A DNA stretch of 59,560 bases from Bacteroidaceae bacterium (GTDB lineage Bacteria > Bacteroidota > Bacteroidia > Bacteroidales > Bacteroidaceae). Below the pieces are notes generated by a model. It was not told the DNA's origin and made no database searches. It saw nothing but the letters and a program-made list of their open reading frames with translations. A program made the translations under genes and the position numbers. The stretch is from NCBI GenBank assembly GCA_017451695.1, contig JAFTNW010000012.1, forward strand, positions 1 through 59,560, in the 5' to 3' direction. How positions within the stretch are numbered: the first letter of the stretch is position 1; each line of letters starts with the position of its first letter. Below are positions 25,157-33,863 of this stretch, in pieces.

Positions 25157-27385
25157 TTACATGCGCTCGTGGAAAGAACGAGAGATAACCTCCAACTGAT
25201 GCTCGCGGCTCAACTTGATGAAGTTTACAGCGTAACCCGATACACGGATTGTGAGCTGGGGATACTTCTCGGGGTGCTCCATGGCATCCATAAGCATCTC
25301 GCGGTTGAGCACGTTCACATTGAGGTGGTGCGCACCCTTTGTGAAGTAACCGTCCATCATGGTAACGAGGTTCTCGATGCGTGTCTCTGTATCAACACCA
25401 AGTGATTTGGGGATGATTGAGAATGTGTTACTGATACCATCCTGCGAGTCGCGATAACGCAACTTTGCAACAGAGCTCAAAGAGGCAACAGCACCCTTCT
25501 TATCGCGTCCGTGCATGGGATTGGCACCGGGAGCGAAGGGAACACCCTTGGCACGACCATCGGGTGTTGCACCGGTCTTTTTACCATACATTACGTTAGA
25601 TGTAATGGTGAGGAGCGACAATGTAGCCTGTGCATTCTTGTAGATAGGACGTTTCTTCAACTCCTCGCTGAAGAAGTAAACGAGATCGACACCAAGGTGA
25701 TCCACACGGTCGTCATCGTTACCAAAGCAGGGGAAGTCTTTCTCAATCTCAAAGCCCTCTGTAAGGCCGAGCTCGTTGCGCTTAACTGTTACCTTACCAT
25801 ATTTAATAGCAGAGAGTGAGTCGAGCACGATAGAGAGACCTGCAACACCATAAGCAAGGTTGATTGTGGGGTTGGTATCGATAAGTGCCATCTGCGATTT
25901 CTCGTAGTAGTACTTGTCGTGCATATAGTGGATAATGTTCATTGCATCGTTGTAAACGCGTGCAATCTCCATGAGCACCTTCTTGTAGTTTGAGAGAACC
26001 TCCTCGTAGTTGAGCAACTCGCCCGAGAGAACGGGGATATCCTTAACGATGAGTGTACCTGTGTTCTCGCAACGGCCACCGTTGATTGCAAGCAACAATG
26101 CCTTGGCAAAGTTACAACGTGCACCAAAGAACTGAATCTGCTTACCGATTGCCTGGTACGATACGCAGCAAGCAATACCATAGTCGTCGCAGTTACGAAC
26201 CTCGCGCATGAGGGTATCGTTCTCGTACTGGATAGAAGATGTGTCGATTGAAACCTTTGCACAGAACTCCTTGAAGCCTTCGGGCAACTCGGGGCTCCAC
26301 AGCACGGTCATGTTAGGCTCGGGTGAAGGACCAAGGTTGTAAAGTGTCTGCAAGAAGCGGAAAGAGGTCTTTGTAACCTTTGTACGACCATCGTTGAAAC
26401 GGCCACCGATAGCCTCGGTAATCCATGTGGGGTCTCCTGCAAAGATGTCGTTGTACGACTGCATACGCAAGTGGCGCACCATACGCAATTTAATTACAAA
26501 TTGGTCGATAAGCTCCTGTGCGAACACCTCGTCGATATTGCCATGGTCAAGGTCGTACTGAATGTAGATATCCAGGAATGTAGATACGTTACCAAGTGAC
26601 ATTGCGGCACCATCGAGTTCCTTAACCGATGCAAGATATGCCATATATACCCACTGAACAGCCTCTTGAGCAGTTGTAGCGGGGCGACCGAGGTCGAGAC
26701 CATAGTACTCGCCCATAATCTTCATTTCGTTAAGAGCCTTAATCTGCTCCGAAACTTCCTCGCGCAAACGGATGGTAGCATCGGTCATGGGGCTGAGGAG
26801 AGCCTTCTGGTCGGCTTTCTTTGCCTCGATAAGACGATCGATACCATAGAGGGCCAAACGGCGATAGTCACCGATTATACGACCACGGGCATAGTTATCG
26901 GGCAGACCGGTGAGGAAGCCCAATGAACGGTACATACGAATCTCGTCGGTATATGCATCGAACACGCCATCGTTGTGTGTCTTGCGATAGTGATAGAAAA
27001 TCTCTTTCACCTTGTCATCAACCTCAACACCGTTCTCGCGACATGCCTTCTCAACCACCTTGATACCACCAAAGGGCTTGATAGCACGTTTCAAAAGCTC
27101 GTCGGTCTGCAAGCCCACGATAAGCTCGTTCTCCTTGTCAATGTAGCCGGCTTTGTGAGAAGTAATAGTGGAAACCGTTACGTTATCAAGCGAACGTACA
27201 CCATTATTGGCACGCTCTTCGGCAAGAGCCTCCAAACACTTATCCCAAATCTTCTTTGTTCTCTCTGTGGGACCTACCAAGAAAGAAGCGTCGCCCTCAT
27301 AAGGAGTGATATTCTCGTGTACGAAATCAGACACGTTAATCTCCTTACTCCAAAGGCCATCCTTAAACATTTGATTCAATTCCAT
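25157..27385 (-). CDS. pflB: Formate C-acetyltransferase (pyruvate formate-lyase)
   Basis: This 742-residue glycyl radical enzyme converts pyruvate and CoA to acetyl-CoA and formate under anaerobic conditions. The active cysteine pair is C406-C407 in GIACCVSYQ. The radical glycine is G717 in RVSGYAVNF near the C-terminus. The full length matches E. coli PflB (760). It is expected to be highly expressed in a fermenter. It heads the unit pflB-pflA-acetyltransferase and has a recognisable promoter about 75 nt upstream. Confidence 0.97.
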   Translation of the reverse strand: MELNQMFKDGLWSKEINVSDFVHENITPYEGDASFLVGPTERTKKIWDKCLEALAEERANNGVRSLDNVTVSTITSHKAGYIDKENELIVGLQTDELLKRAIKPFGGIKVVEKACRENGVEVDDKVKEIFYHYRKTHNDGVFDAYTDEIRMYRSLGFLTGLPDNYARGRIIGDYRRLALYGIDRLIEAKKADQKALLSPMTDATIRLREEVSEQIKALNEMKIMGEYYGLDLGRPATTAQEAVQWVYMAYLASVKELDGAAMSLGNVSTFLDIYIQYDLDHGNIDEVFAQELIDQFVIKLRMVRHLRMQSYNDIFAGDPTWITEAIGGRFNDGRTKVTKTSFRFLQTLYNLGPSPEPNMTVLWSPELPEGFKEFCAKVSIDTSSIQYENDTLMREVRNCDDYGIACCVSYQAIGKQIQFFGARCNFAKALLLAINGGRCENTGTLIVKDIPVLSGELLNYEEVLSNYKKVLMEIARVYNDAMNIIHYMHDKYYYEKSQMALIDTNPTINLAYGVAGLSIVLDSLSAIKYGKVTVKRNELGLTEGFEIEKDFPCFGNDDDRVDHLGVDLVYFFSEELKKRPIYKNAQATLSLLTITSNVMYGKKTGATPDGRAKGVPFAPGANPMHGRDKKGAVASLSSVAKLRYRDSQDGISNTFSIIPKSLGVDTETRIENLVTMMDGYFTKGAHHLNVNVLNREMLMDAMEHPEKYPQLTIRVSGYAVNFIKLSREHQLEVISRSFHERM

Positions 27386-27756
27386 ATTCTAAAAAGTTTA
27401 TAGATTAGTTTCACTTAATTCGGCGCACCCGCAGGGAGCCCCTGCCATGCGCTTTATTGCAAAGATAATAAAATATATTATATACTATGCAAAAAATATA
27501 GGCAGAAATCGCAAAATAAAATCCACCCCATTACAAACTTGAAAAAGCCCGACATTGCACAATAAGAGCAAAAATGCGCAATAAAAAGAGATACGGCACC
27601 AATTAACGCAACCGCATAACAGAGTGCAAATAAAAAAGACTAAACAATAGCAAAAAGACAATTGCAATATTGTAATACAATTGCAAAAAAGAGACCATCA
27701 TTTTTTGAAAAAGCATTACACACAGCCAATACAACAGGGAGGGAAAGAAACATATA
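27386..27756. other. Gene-free gap between pflB and the glycerophosphodiesterase gene
   Basis: No gene is supported here. It contains the pflB promoter on the minus strand and a small GC-rich hairpin near 27430 (gcagg/cctgc arms) in the pflB leader. The remainder, 27500-27756, is AT-rich; I see no clear terminator or repeat in it. Confidence 0.5.
27460..27493 (-). promoter_or_regulatory. Promoter of pflB
   Basis: The minus strand shows TTTG (complement of 27490-27493), a 22-nt AT-rich spacer and TATCTTTG (complement of 27460-27467). The -7 box is exact; the spacer is slightly longer than the usual 19-21 nt. The leader to the pflB start is about 70 nt. Confidence 0.55.
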
Positions 27757-28560
27757 TCACTCCACCGTTTCCCCGCATTTCCACAAGGAAGGATAATCGG
27801 TAATAACAGCATCCACCGCCACACCGGGAGCATCGGCAGGAGAGCCCACGGTCCACACCTTCACCCCCTTGCCACGCGCCCTTATTTTTGCCGCCAAAGA
27901 GCGAGAAAGACACCTTTTATGAAAATTGAACGAGGATATATAATCATACTTCTTAAACGAGAAAAAACGCAACGAGCCATCGTAAACAAACGGCAAAAAA
28001 GGCACCTTGAAAACCACAAGCTTTTCCAATGGGAAAGGAGCACCGAGCTCATGCAAATTGTGCAGCACCGCATCGCTGAACGACTGCACCGAAACCCAGC
28101 CCTGTGCACCACAAGCTGCAATATCCTCAACAAGCCGCTGTTCAATATCGCGCCCGCCGCGCTTCACATCGATAAGTACCGTACAGCGCCCGCCAACACA
28201 CTCAAGCACCTGCCTCAGTGTGGGAATACATTCGGCCGTAACCGCCCCATTCTTATCCACCACGCGCAACGCCTGCACCTGTTCCAATGTGAGTTCAGAA
28301 ACCCTTCCCCTGCCATTTGTCGTGGCATCAACCGTGGCATCGTGGCACGCCACAAGATACCCGTCGGCCGTGAGACGAACATCTATCTCCACCGCATCTG
28401 CACCCACAAGGATTGCATTCTCAATACAAGACAAAGTATTTTCCGGCCCCTCGGCCGCACCACCCCTATGCGCCACCACCAACGGAGCCGCATCACCCTG
28501 CGCATGCACGATACAAGCAAATAAAAGCAGTGCAACAAAAGCCACTAAATTCCTATGCAT
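27757..28560 (-). CDS. Glycerophosphodiester phosphodiesterase, secreted
   Basis: This is a 267-residue protein. The start at 28560 (MHRNLVAFVALLLFACIVHAQ) gives a clean signal peptide; the frame continues 62 codons upstream, but that segment is AT-rich and not protein-like. The GDPD catalytic motifs are present: VVAHRGGAAEGPENT, AVEIDVRLTADG and CHDATVD. It hydrolyses glycerophosphodiesters to an alcohol and glycerol 3-phosphate in the periplasm or outside the cell. It appears to be a single-gene unit between pflB and tRNA-Ser. Confidence 0.9.
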   Translation of the reverse strand: MHRNLVAFVALLLFACIVHAQGDAAPLVVAHRGGAAEGPENTLSCIENAILVGADAVEIDVRLTADGYLVACHDATVDATTNGRGRVSELTLEQVQALRVVDKNGAVTAECIPTLRQVLECVGGRCTVLIDVKRGGRDIEQRLVEDIAACGAQGWVSVQSFSDAVLHNLHELGAPFPLEKLVVFKVPFLPFVYDGSLRFFSFKKYDYISSFNFHKRCLSRSLAAKIRARGKGVKVWTVGSPADAPGVAVDAVITDYPSLWKCGETVE

Positions 28561-28751
28561 ATCAAAATATAACACACACAATAATACCACAATAATACAA
28601 CAAAATACAACACAAAAAAAAGAAATACTGTTTAATAAGAAAAAATCGCCACGTTTTGGGAAAACAACAGCCAAGAAAGAGTACAACACGACGTAAAACA
28701 GAGAAAAAAGCTGTTTTTCGTGCAAGAAGAAAAATATTTTCTTCATTTCTC

Positions 28752-28782
28752 TTGCGTATTACCAAAATTAGCATTACCTTTG
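28752..28782 (+). promoter_or_regulatory. Promoter of tRNA-Ser
   Basis: TTG at 28752-28754, a 20-nt spacer and an exact TACCTTTG at 28775-28782 give a consensus Bacteroidota promoter about 50 nt upstream of the tRNA. Confidence 0.7.
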
Positions 28783-28831
28783 CACTCGTTAAACAAAGAG
28801 ACCACATTTCATCAACGAAATATACACTTTT

Positions 28832-28916
28832 GGAGAGGTGGCAGAGTGGTCGATTGCACCGGTCTTGAAAACCGACGTACTGAGAGGTACCGGGGGTTCG
28901 AATCCCTCCCTCTCCG
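28832..28916 (+). tRNA. tRNA-Ser (anticodon TGA)
   Basis: This is an 85-nt class II tRNA. The acceptor GGAGAGG pairs with CCTCTCC, the anticodon loop is CTTGAAA with TGA, there is a long variable arm, and the T loop is GGTTCGAATCC. The discriminator is G, as in serine tRNAs, and CCA is not encoded. Confidence 0.95.
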
Positions 28917-28920
28917 CAAG

Positions 28921-28955
28921 AAACAAGAGAACTTTCAGTTCTCTTGTTTTGTTTT
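28921..28955 (+). terminator. Rho-independent terminator after tRNA-Ser
   Basis: A perfect 13-bp stem (28921-28933 with 28937-28949) with a 3-nt loop is followed by a T-rich tail. It starts 4 nt after the tRNA. Confidence 0.75.
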
Positions 28956-29000
28956 ATGCCCGCCTGGGAGCTTGCTCACAAAGCGGGTAGAAAGCAAAAC

Positions 29001-29415
29001 AAGAAAAACGCGACAGCGTTCTTGTTTCTTGCAAAGGAACTCCCAAAAGGGATGGGCGAGCAAAGCGAAGCCAATCCCAAACAAGAAAAACGCGATAGCG
29101 TTCTTGTTTCTTGCAAAGGAACCCCAAAAGGGATGGACAAGCGAAGTGAAGTCAATCCCGACCAAACCAGCGGGAAGCTCGCTTACCGGCTGATGGAAAA
29201 AGAAAATTAAAAGAAACGCGCAAGCGTTTACTAATTTCTTGCAAAAGAACTCCCAAAAGGGATGGACAAGCGAAGTGAAGTCAATCCCGACCAAACCAGC
29301 GGGAAGCTCGCTTACCGGCTGATGGAAAAAGAAAATTAAAAGGAACGCGATAGCGTTCTTGTTTCTTGCAAAGGAACCCCCTAAAGGGATGGGCGAGCAT
29401 AGCGAAGCCAATTCC
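29001..29415. repeat. Cluster of four ~77-nt degenerate repeats with two 51-nt spacers
   Basis: Copies lie at about 29001-29078, 29083-29159, 29211-29288 and 29340-29415. Each contains a self-complementary AACGCG-A-AGCGTT core, a tract TTTCTTGCAAAGGAAC, and AAAGGGATGG followed by a GAGC/GCGAAG segment. An identical 51-nt spacer occurs at 29160-29210 and 29289-29339, so copies 2-3 and 3-4 look like duplications of a 129-nt unit. The block follows tRNA-Ser. No coding function is supported, though long frames stay open because 129 is a multiple of three. Confidence 0.85.
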
Positions 29416-29550
29416 GGCCCATATCGATGATAATCTTTGCAAAAAGATGTATATTAGACGATTACAGAGATTTCATCCAACTTTTTGTCCAGCCTGCCCC
29501 AAAAAAAAGAAAACTTGATTAAAAGCAAACAGTTAAACGAAAAAGAGAAT
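29416..29550. other. Gene-free stretch between the repeat block and the tRNA-Leu terminator
   Basis: This is AT-rich sequence with A runs. No gene, tRNA or clear hairpin was found. Confidence 0.4.
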
Positions 29551-29599
29551 AAAAAAAAAACGCGAGATTTTCAATTACCATCTGTAACGAAAATTCGCG
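29551..29599 (-). terminator. Terminator of the tRNA-Gly/Leu/Leu operon
   Basis: On the minus strand, arms at 29589-29599 and 29561-29572 form an 11-bp stem with one bulge, followed by ten T (the A run at 29551-29560). It lies about 30 nt after tRNA-Leu(GAG). Confidence 0.7.
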
Positions 29600-29627
29600 A
29601 TCGAAACAACATTAAAACATTTTAGAG

Positions 29628-29711
29628 TGAAGAAGATGAGACTCGAACTCACACGACCCAACGGTCACTACCCCCTCAAAGTAGCGCGTCTACCAATTCC
29701 GCCACTTCTCC
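29628..29711 (-). tRNA. tRNA-Leu (anticodon GAG)
   Basis: This is an 84-nt class II tRNA. The acceptor GGAGAAG pairs with CTTCTTC (one G-T pair), the anticodon loop is TTGAGGG, there is a long variable arm, the T loop is TTCGAGT, and the discriminator is A. It is the last tRNA of a three-gene operon. Confidence 0.93.
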
Positions 29712-29739
29712 ATTCCATAAAACCATCCAGTGCAACCGG

Positions 29740-29820
29740 TGCCCAGAACAGGACTCGAACCTGCACGTCTCTCAACACTCGCACCTGAAACGAGCGCGTC
29801 TACCATTCCGCCACCTGGGC
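29740..29820 (-). tRNA. tRNA-Leu (anticodon CAG)
   Basis: This is an 81-nt class II tRNA. The acceptor starts GCCCAGG, the anticodon loop is TTCAGGT, there is a long variable arm, the T loop is GGTTCGAGTCC, and the discriminator is A. It is the middle gene of the operon, 28 nt upstream of tRNA-Leu(GAG). Confidence 0.93.
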
Positions 29821-29851
29821 ATTAAACACGCACGGGTACACTCATCAAAAG

Positions 29852-29924
29852 AGCGGAAAACGAGGCTCGAACTCGCGACCCCAACCTTGGCAAGGTTGTG
29901 CTCTACCAACTGAGCTATTTCCGC
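29852..29924 (-). tRNA. tRNA-Gly (anticodon GCC)
   Basis: This is a 73-nt tRNA with acceptor GCGGAAA/TTTCCGC, D arm TAGCTCAGTTGGTAGAGC, anticodon loop TTGCCAA, T loop GTTCGAGCC and discriminator T. It is the first gene of the operon. A leader inverted repeat overlaps its first three bases (29922-29942). Confidence 0.95.
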
Positions 29925-29942
29925 AGTTTCTTCGAAACTGCG
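29922..29942 (-). promoter_or_regulatory. Leader hairpin overlapping the 5' end of tRNA-Gly
   Basis: A perfect 9-bp inverted repeat with a 3-nt loop (29922-29930 with 29934-29942) includes the first three bases of tRNA-Gly. In the precursor it would compete with the acceptor stem or place a structured leader at the RNase P site. Confidence 0.45.
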
Positions 29943-30091
29943 AGATTTTCTGCTGCGCTCGGCATAAGAATAAATTCTTCTGCTCTCGCTGGCAACGAAA
30001 ATTCCGCAATCCCTTCAACACAGTCATTTCAATTACACTTTATCTTTCAACAAAGCCACTCACATTTGAGCATTTATCCGTGTTGCGAGTG

Positions 30092-30122
30092 CAAAGGTAC
30101 AACAATTTTTCTTATCAGCAAA
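30092..30122 (-). promoter_or_regulatory. Promoter of the tRNA-Gly/Leu/Leu operon
   Basis: The minus strand has TTTG (complement of 30119-30122), a 19-nt spacer and exact TACCTTTG (complement of 30092-30099). The leader to tRNA-Gly is about 160 nt and contains two hairpin-forming segments. Confidence 0.7.
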
Positions 30123-30197
30123 CATTACGGGATTTTTTTTCAAAAAAAATATCAAAAAAGTTTCCAGCGCTGCCTTGCAAGAAGAGAAAAACGGCTA

Positions 30198-31367
30198 TCA
30201 GCACATTCTGTCGCGGTAATCCTCGTAACGGAACACACGCAACATCTGCAACTCGCCATTATCGCGCAAGAATGCTATGCTTGGGTGCGATATACCATTG
30301 AACATATTTGTCTTTACCGTGGTGTAGTGTATCATATCCTCAAACACCACCACGTCGCCCACCTTCAAGGGTTGCGGGAATTTCCAGCTGCCCATATAAT
30401 CGCCACTCAAACAACTGTTGCCACCCAAACGATATATATTTTCACTAAATGGCGCGCCCTTCACAGCATCGGCATCCAACGACTCTGCGCCCGTAACCTT
30501 GGGCTGATATGGCATCTCCAAGCAATCGGGCATATGGCATGTGAAACTGACATTCAATATTGCAGTGCGAATACCGCGACTCTCCACAATATCCACAACG
30601 CGTGAAACCAAAGAGCCCGTTTGCCATGCAAACGCCGAGCCGGGCTCCAATATCACATGCAGATTGGGATAGCGTTTGCGCAGCCCTTGTAACAGGGTTA
30701 TCAGATGCTCAATGTCGTAATCCTTGCTTGTCATCAAATGGCCGCCACCAAGGTTGAGCCACTTTATTTTAGGCAGCCATGCCGCAAATTTCTCTTCTAT
30801 ATGCTCCAATGTGTGCTCCAACGCATAGGAGTCCGATTCGCAATGGCAATGGCAATGAAAGCCCTCTATGCCGGCAGGCAGTTCGGCAGGCAAGAGGTCG
30901 GCCGTTACACCAAAGCGGCTACCCGGAGCGCAGGGGTTATACAATTCTGTCTCAATCTCGGAATATTCGGGATTTATTCTCACACCGCACGAAATTTCGT
31001 GCCCGGCACGCTTTGTCATGGGATAGAAACGCTCGTATTGAGAAAGAGAGTTAAACGATATATGGCTGCTGCAACGCATCATCTCGGGAAACTCCTCCTC
31101 GGTATATGCAGGCGAAAAGGCGTGCACCCTGCTGCCAAACTCCTCGTACCCCAAGCGGGCTTCGTAGATGGAGCTTGCGGTTACCGATGATATATATTCG
31201 CGAAACACCGGAAACGTTTTCCACAAGGCAAAAGCCTTGAAGGCCAAGATAATCTCCACACCTGCCTCGGTTGCAACACGGTTTATCAGCGACAGATTGC
31301 GACGCAACAGAGACTCCTCCATCACATAGCAGGGCGATGGCACCTTATTTATAATATCCTTATCCAT
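30198..31367 (-). CDS. nspC: Carboxynorspermidine decarboxylase
   Basis: This 389-residue PLP-dependent fold-III decarboxylase converts carboxyspermidine or carboxynorspermidine to the polyamine. The PLP lysine is K43 in ILAFKAFALW. FHCHCHCES, LNLGGGHLMTSKDYD and the EPGSAF loop fit the family. The length is typical. Its ATG overlaps the stop of pcrA (TAATG), so translation is probably coupled to the helicase. Its usual partner, carboxyspermidine dehydrogenase, is not in the window. Confidence 0.94.
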   Translation of the reverse strand: MDKDIINKVPSPCYVMEESLLRRNLSLINRVATEAGVEIILAFKAFALWKTFPVFREYISSVTASSIYEARLGYEEFGSRVHAFSPAYTEEEFPEMMRCSSHISFNSLSQYERFYPMTKRAGHEISCGVRINPEYSEIETELYNPCAPGSRFGVTADLLPAELPAGIEGFHCHCHCESDSYALEHTLEHIEEKFAAWLPKIKWLNLGGGHLMTSKDYDIEHLITLLQGLRKRYPNLHVILEPGSAFAWQTGSLVSRVVDIVESRGIRTAILNVSFTCHMPDCLEMPYQPKVTGAESLDADAVKGAPFSENIYRLGGNSCLSGDYMGSWKFPQPLKVGDVVVFEDMIHYTTVKTNMFNGISHPSIAFLRDNGELQMLRVFRYEDYRDRMC

Positions 31368-33754
31368 TATTCTATGTTTTTTAATTTTGCAAATTTAAGC
31401 AGCAGCGTTTTTCGCCCTGCATTCTTGAAATTTATAACAGCCTTGGCGTTTTCACCGCTACCCTCGACAGAGAGCACTTCGCCCACACCGAAACGGTCGT
31501 GCTGCACCAATGCTCCTATGGTAAATTTTGCCGCAGAGGGAGCATACGCGTTACGCGCAACATCCGATACGCGTTGCAGATTACTCCTCCCCACATAAGG
31601 TGTTGCAGTGTGCTGCGTGGGTTGCCTGTTCTCGGCACCGCCATAAGAAGAGAATGATGTTCGCGTGCCAAATGGTTGTTGCCTGCCATAAGCGCCACGC
31701 TCGCTTTGCGAGGAGAAGAGCGTGCTGCTCTTATTTGTACCCGCAAACATTCCGCCCGAACGCGGTGCAGGCCTCTCCATCGTGCCACCGCCCTGCGACA
31801 GATATTGCGAATCAATCTCTGTGATAAAACGGCTGGGCTCATGATACTCCGTTGTACCATAGTGGTAGCGCGTTTTGGAGTAGGAGAGGACACAAAAATC
31901 CTTTGCACGGGTTATGGCAACATAAAACAGGCGGCGCTCCTCTTCCATTTCGCGCGGCGACACCTGCGCACATTGATTGGGGAACAGCTCCTCCTCGAGC
32001 CCCACCACAAAGACAGCCTTGAATTCGAGTCCCTTTGCAGAGTGAATGGTCATGAGGGTGATGTGGTTATCTCCATTCTCGTCGTTTGTATCCTGGTCGG
32101 ACATGAGCGACACCTCGGCAAGGAAATCTGTAAGGCGGTTATATTCGTTGCCCTCCTCCATGCGCATATCCACAAACTCTTTTATAGCATCTATAAGTTC
32201 CTGCAAATTCTCCTGCCGCGCCTTGCCCTCCACGCTGTTATCGCGGAATATATCGCCCCACACACCACTCTCGCTCACTACAACCGACGCAACCTCGGCG
32301 GCATCCTTCTCGGCAGCAAGCAGAGAAAAGCTCTCAATGAGCCCCACAAAACCAAGCAACTTGGCCTGCGTGCCTTTGTTCACCTCCAATCCATGAGCTG
32401 CAGGGGATTGCAAAACCTCCCACATACTCACATTGTTATCTATTGCCGCCTGTTTCACCTTCTGCAAGGTAGTATCACCTATACCACGCGCGGGATAGTT
32501 TATTATGCGTTTCATAGCCTCCTCGTCGCGATGGTTGCAAATAAGGCGAAAATAGGCTATCACATCCTTTATCTCCTTGCGCTGATAGAACGACAGGCCG
32601 CCATATATGCGATAAGGGAAGGAGCGTTTGCGGAAGGCCTCCTCAAATATGCGCGATTGGGCATTTGTGCGGTAAAGCACGGCCACATCGCAGTAATCCA
32701 ACCCCTTGCGACGACGCATCTCGGCTATTTTGTTGGCAACAATCTCGCCCTCCTCAAAGTCGGAATAGGCAGAATAGAGCGCTATGAGCTCGCCTGCATC
32801 GCGCTGCGAATAGACCGTTTTCTCTATCTGCTGCGCATTCTTTTTTATAAGGCTGTTTGCAGCGTTCACTATCACCTTGGTGGAACGGTAATTCTGTTCG
32901 AGCTTGAATATTTTTGCATTCTCGTAACGCTTTGTAAAGCCCAATATATTACCGATATTGGCACCACGGAAAGCATAAATACTCTGTGCATCGTCGCCCA
33001 CCACGCACACCGCCTGTCGTTCCTTTGTAAGCTGCCACACAATAGCCGCCTGCAAGGAATTGGTATCCTGATACTCATCGACCAGCAGATAGCGAAACTT
33101 GCGTACATATTTCTCGCGCACCTCGGGGAATTCATCGAACAACCTGTAAGTATTGAGCAACAAATCGTCGAAGTCCATGGCATTGGCCTGCCTGCAACGC
33201 TCGCAATAAGCACTGTATATATAATGAGTATTGGGAATGCGGGCACGCTGGTCATCACCCACGAGGCCCGCGTCGGCAGCATACTCGCGAGGCATTATAA
33301 GGCGGCTCTTTGCAGCCGATATACGCTCCCCCACAACAGCCGGCTTGTAAATCTTATCATCCAGCTGCATCTCCTTAATTATACTTTTAATAAGGCTTCG
33401 GGAATCGGTTTGGTCATATATGGTAAATTGTGGGTCGTACCCAAGCAGATGCGCCTCTTTACGCAGGATTTTGGAAAAGACGGAATGGAACGTTCCCATC
33501 CAAATGGCCGAGGCATCGACCTTGCCCACACTTGCGGCTATGCGTTCCTTCATCTCTTTGGCCGCTTTGTTGGTAAAGGTTAGTGCAAGTATAGACCACG
33601 GCTCGTAGCCCATCTCCAACAGATAGGCTATCTTGTATGTAAGCACCCTTGTCTTGCCCGAACCCGCACCGGCAATAACCAGCGAGGGGCCGTCGCAATA
33701 TTGCACCGCGGCAAGCTGTGCCGCATTCAGTTCCTCCTCAAAATTTATTCCCAT
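31367..33754 (-). CDS. pcrA: ATP-dependent DNA helicase PcrA/UvrD
   Basis: This 795-residue SF1 helicase unwinds DNA 3' to 5' in repair and replication. Motif I is GAGSGKTRVLTYKIAYLLEM, motif II LVDEYQDTNSLQAA, motif III VGDDAQSIYAFRGA, and motif VI VAITRAKDF. A C-terminal region of about 130 residues ends in a basic beta domain (VQHDRFGVGEVLSVEG) seen in PcrA proteins. The start at 33754 (MGINFEEELNAAQLAAV) is preferred; a frame-consistent start 11 codons upstream exists. It is co-transcribed with nspC downstream. Confidence 0.96.
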   Translation of the reverse strand: MGINFEEELNAAQLAAVQYCDGPSLVIAGAGSGKTRVLTYKIAYLLEMGYEPWSILALTFTNKAAKEMKERIAASVGKVDASAIWMGTFHSVFSKILRKEAHLLGYDPQFTIYDQTDSRSLIKSIIKEMQLDDKIYKPAVVGERISAAKSRLIMPREYAADAGLVGDDQRARIPNTHYIYSAYCERCRQANAMDFDDLLLNTYRLFDEFPEVREKYVRKFRYLLVDEYQDTNSLQAAIVWQLTKERQAVCVVGDDAQSIYAFRGANIGNILGFTKRYENAKIFKLEQNYRSTKVIVNAANSLIKKNAQQIEKTVYSQRDAGELIALYSAYSDFEEGEIVANKIAEMRRRKGLDYCDVAVLYRTNAQSRIFEEAFRKRSFPYRIYGGLSFYQRKEIKDVIAYFRLICNHRDEEAMKRIINYPARGIGDTTLQKVKQAAIDNNVSMWEVLQSPAAHGLEVNKGTQAKLLGFVGLIESFSLLAAEKDAAEVASVVVSESGVWGDIFRDNSVEGKARQENLQELIDAIKEFVDMRMEEGNEYNRLTDFLAEVSLMSDQDTNDENGDNHITLMTIHSAKGLEFKAVFVVGLEEELFPNQCAQVSPREMEEERRLFYVAITRAKDFCVLSYSKTRYHYGTTEYHEPSRFITEIDSQYLSQGGGTMERPAPRSGGMFAGTNKSSTLFSSQSERGAYGRQQPFGTRTSFSSYGGAENRQPTQHTATPYVGRSNLQRVSDVARNAYAPSAAKFTIGALVQHDRFGVGEVLSVEGSGENAKAVINFKNAGRKTLLLKFAKLKNIE

Positions 33755-33799
33755 TTCCTTTCCTAAATATTTTGCGAAGATATGCAAAAAATGGCAGAA

Positions 33800-33829
33800 T
33801 TGCGAACATCCGGCACGAAGATACGTTTA
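33800..33829 (+). promoter_or_regulatory. Candidate promoter of sodB
   Basis: TTG (33800-33802), a 19-nt spacer and TACGTTTA (33822-33829), one mismatch from TAnnTTTG, lie 34 nt before the start codon. Confidence 0.4.
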
Positions 33830-33863
33830 TAAAACAGAACATTTATTTTTTAATCAATTAAAC

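Noticed and set aside
28561..28746. 62-codon N-terminal extension of the glycerophosphodiesterase
   Set aside because: The extension is AT-rich and Phe/Val biased; the internal ATG at 28560 gives a clean signal peptide.
28935..29411. 158-codon open frame on the minus strand, and frames on the plus strand over the same block
   Set aside because: The frame is made of repeated peptide units caused by a 129-nt DNA repeat, stays open on both strands, and overlaps the tRNA-Ser terminator. No family resemblance and no start context.
29001..29415. CRISPR array
   Set aside because: Repeat units are ~77 nt and degenerate, and the two spacers are identical to one another; no cas genes in the window.
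31676..33583. 635-codon open frame antisense to pcrA
   Set aside because: It lies wholly opposite a helicase gene with complete motifs; composition is Cys, His and Ile rich, typical of an antisense shadow.
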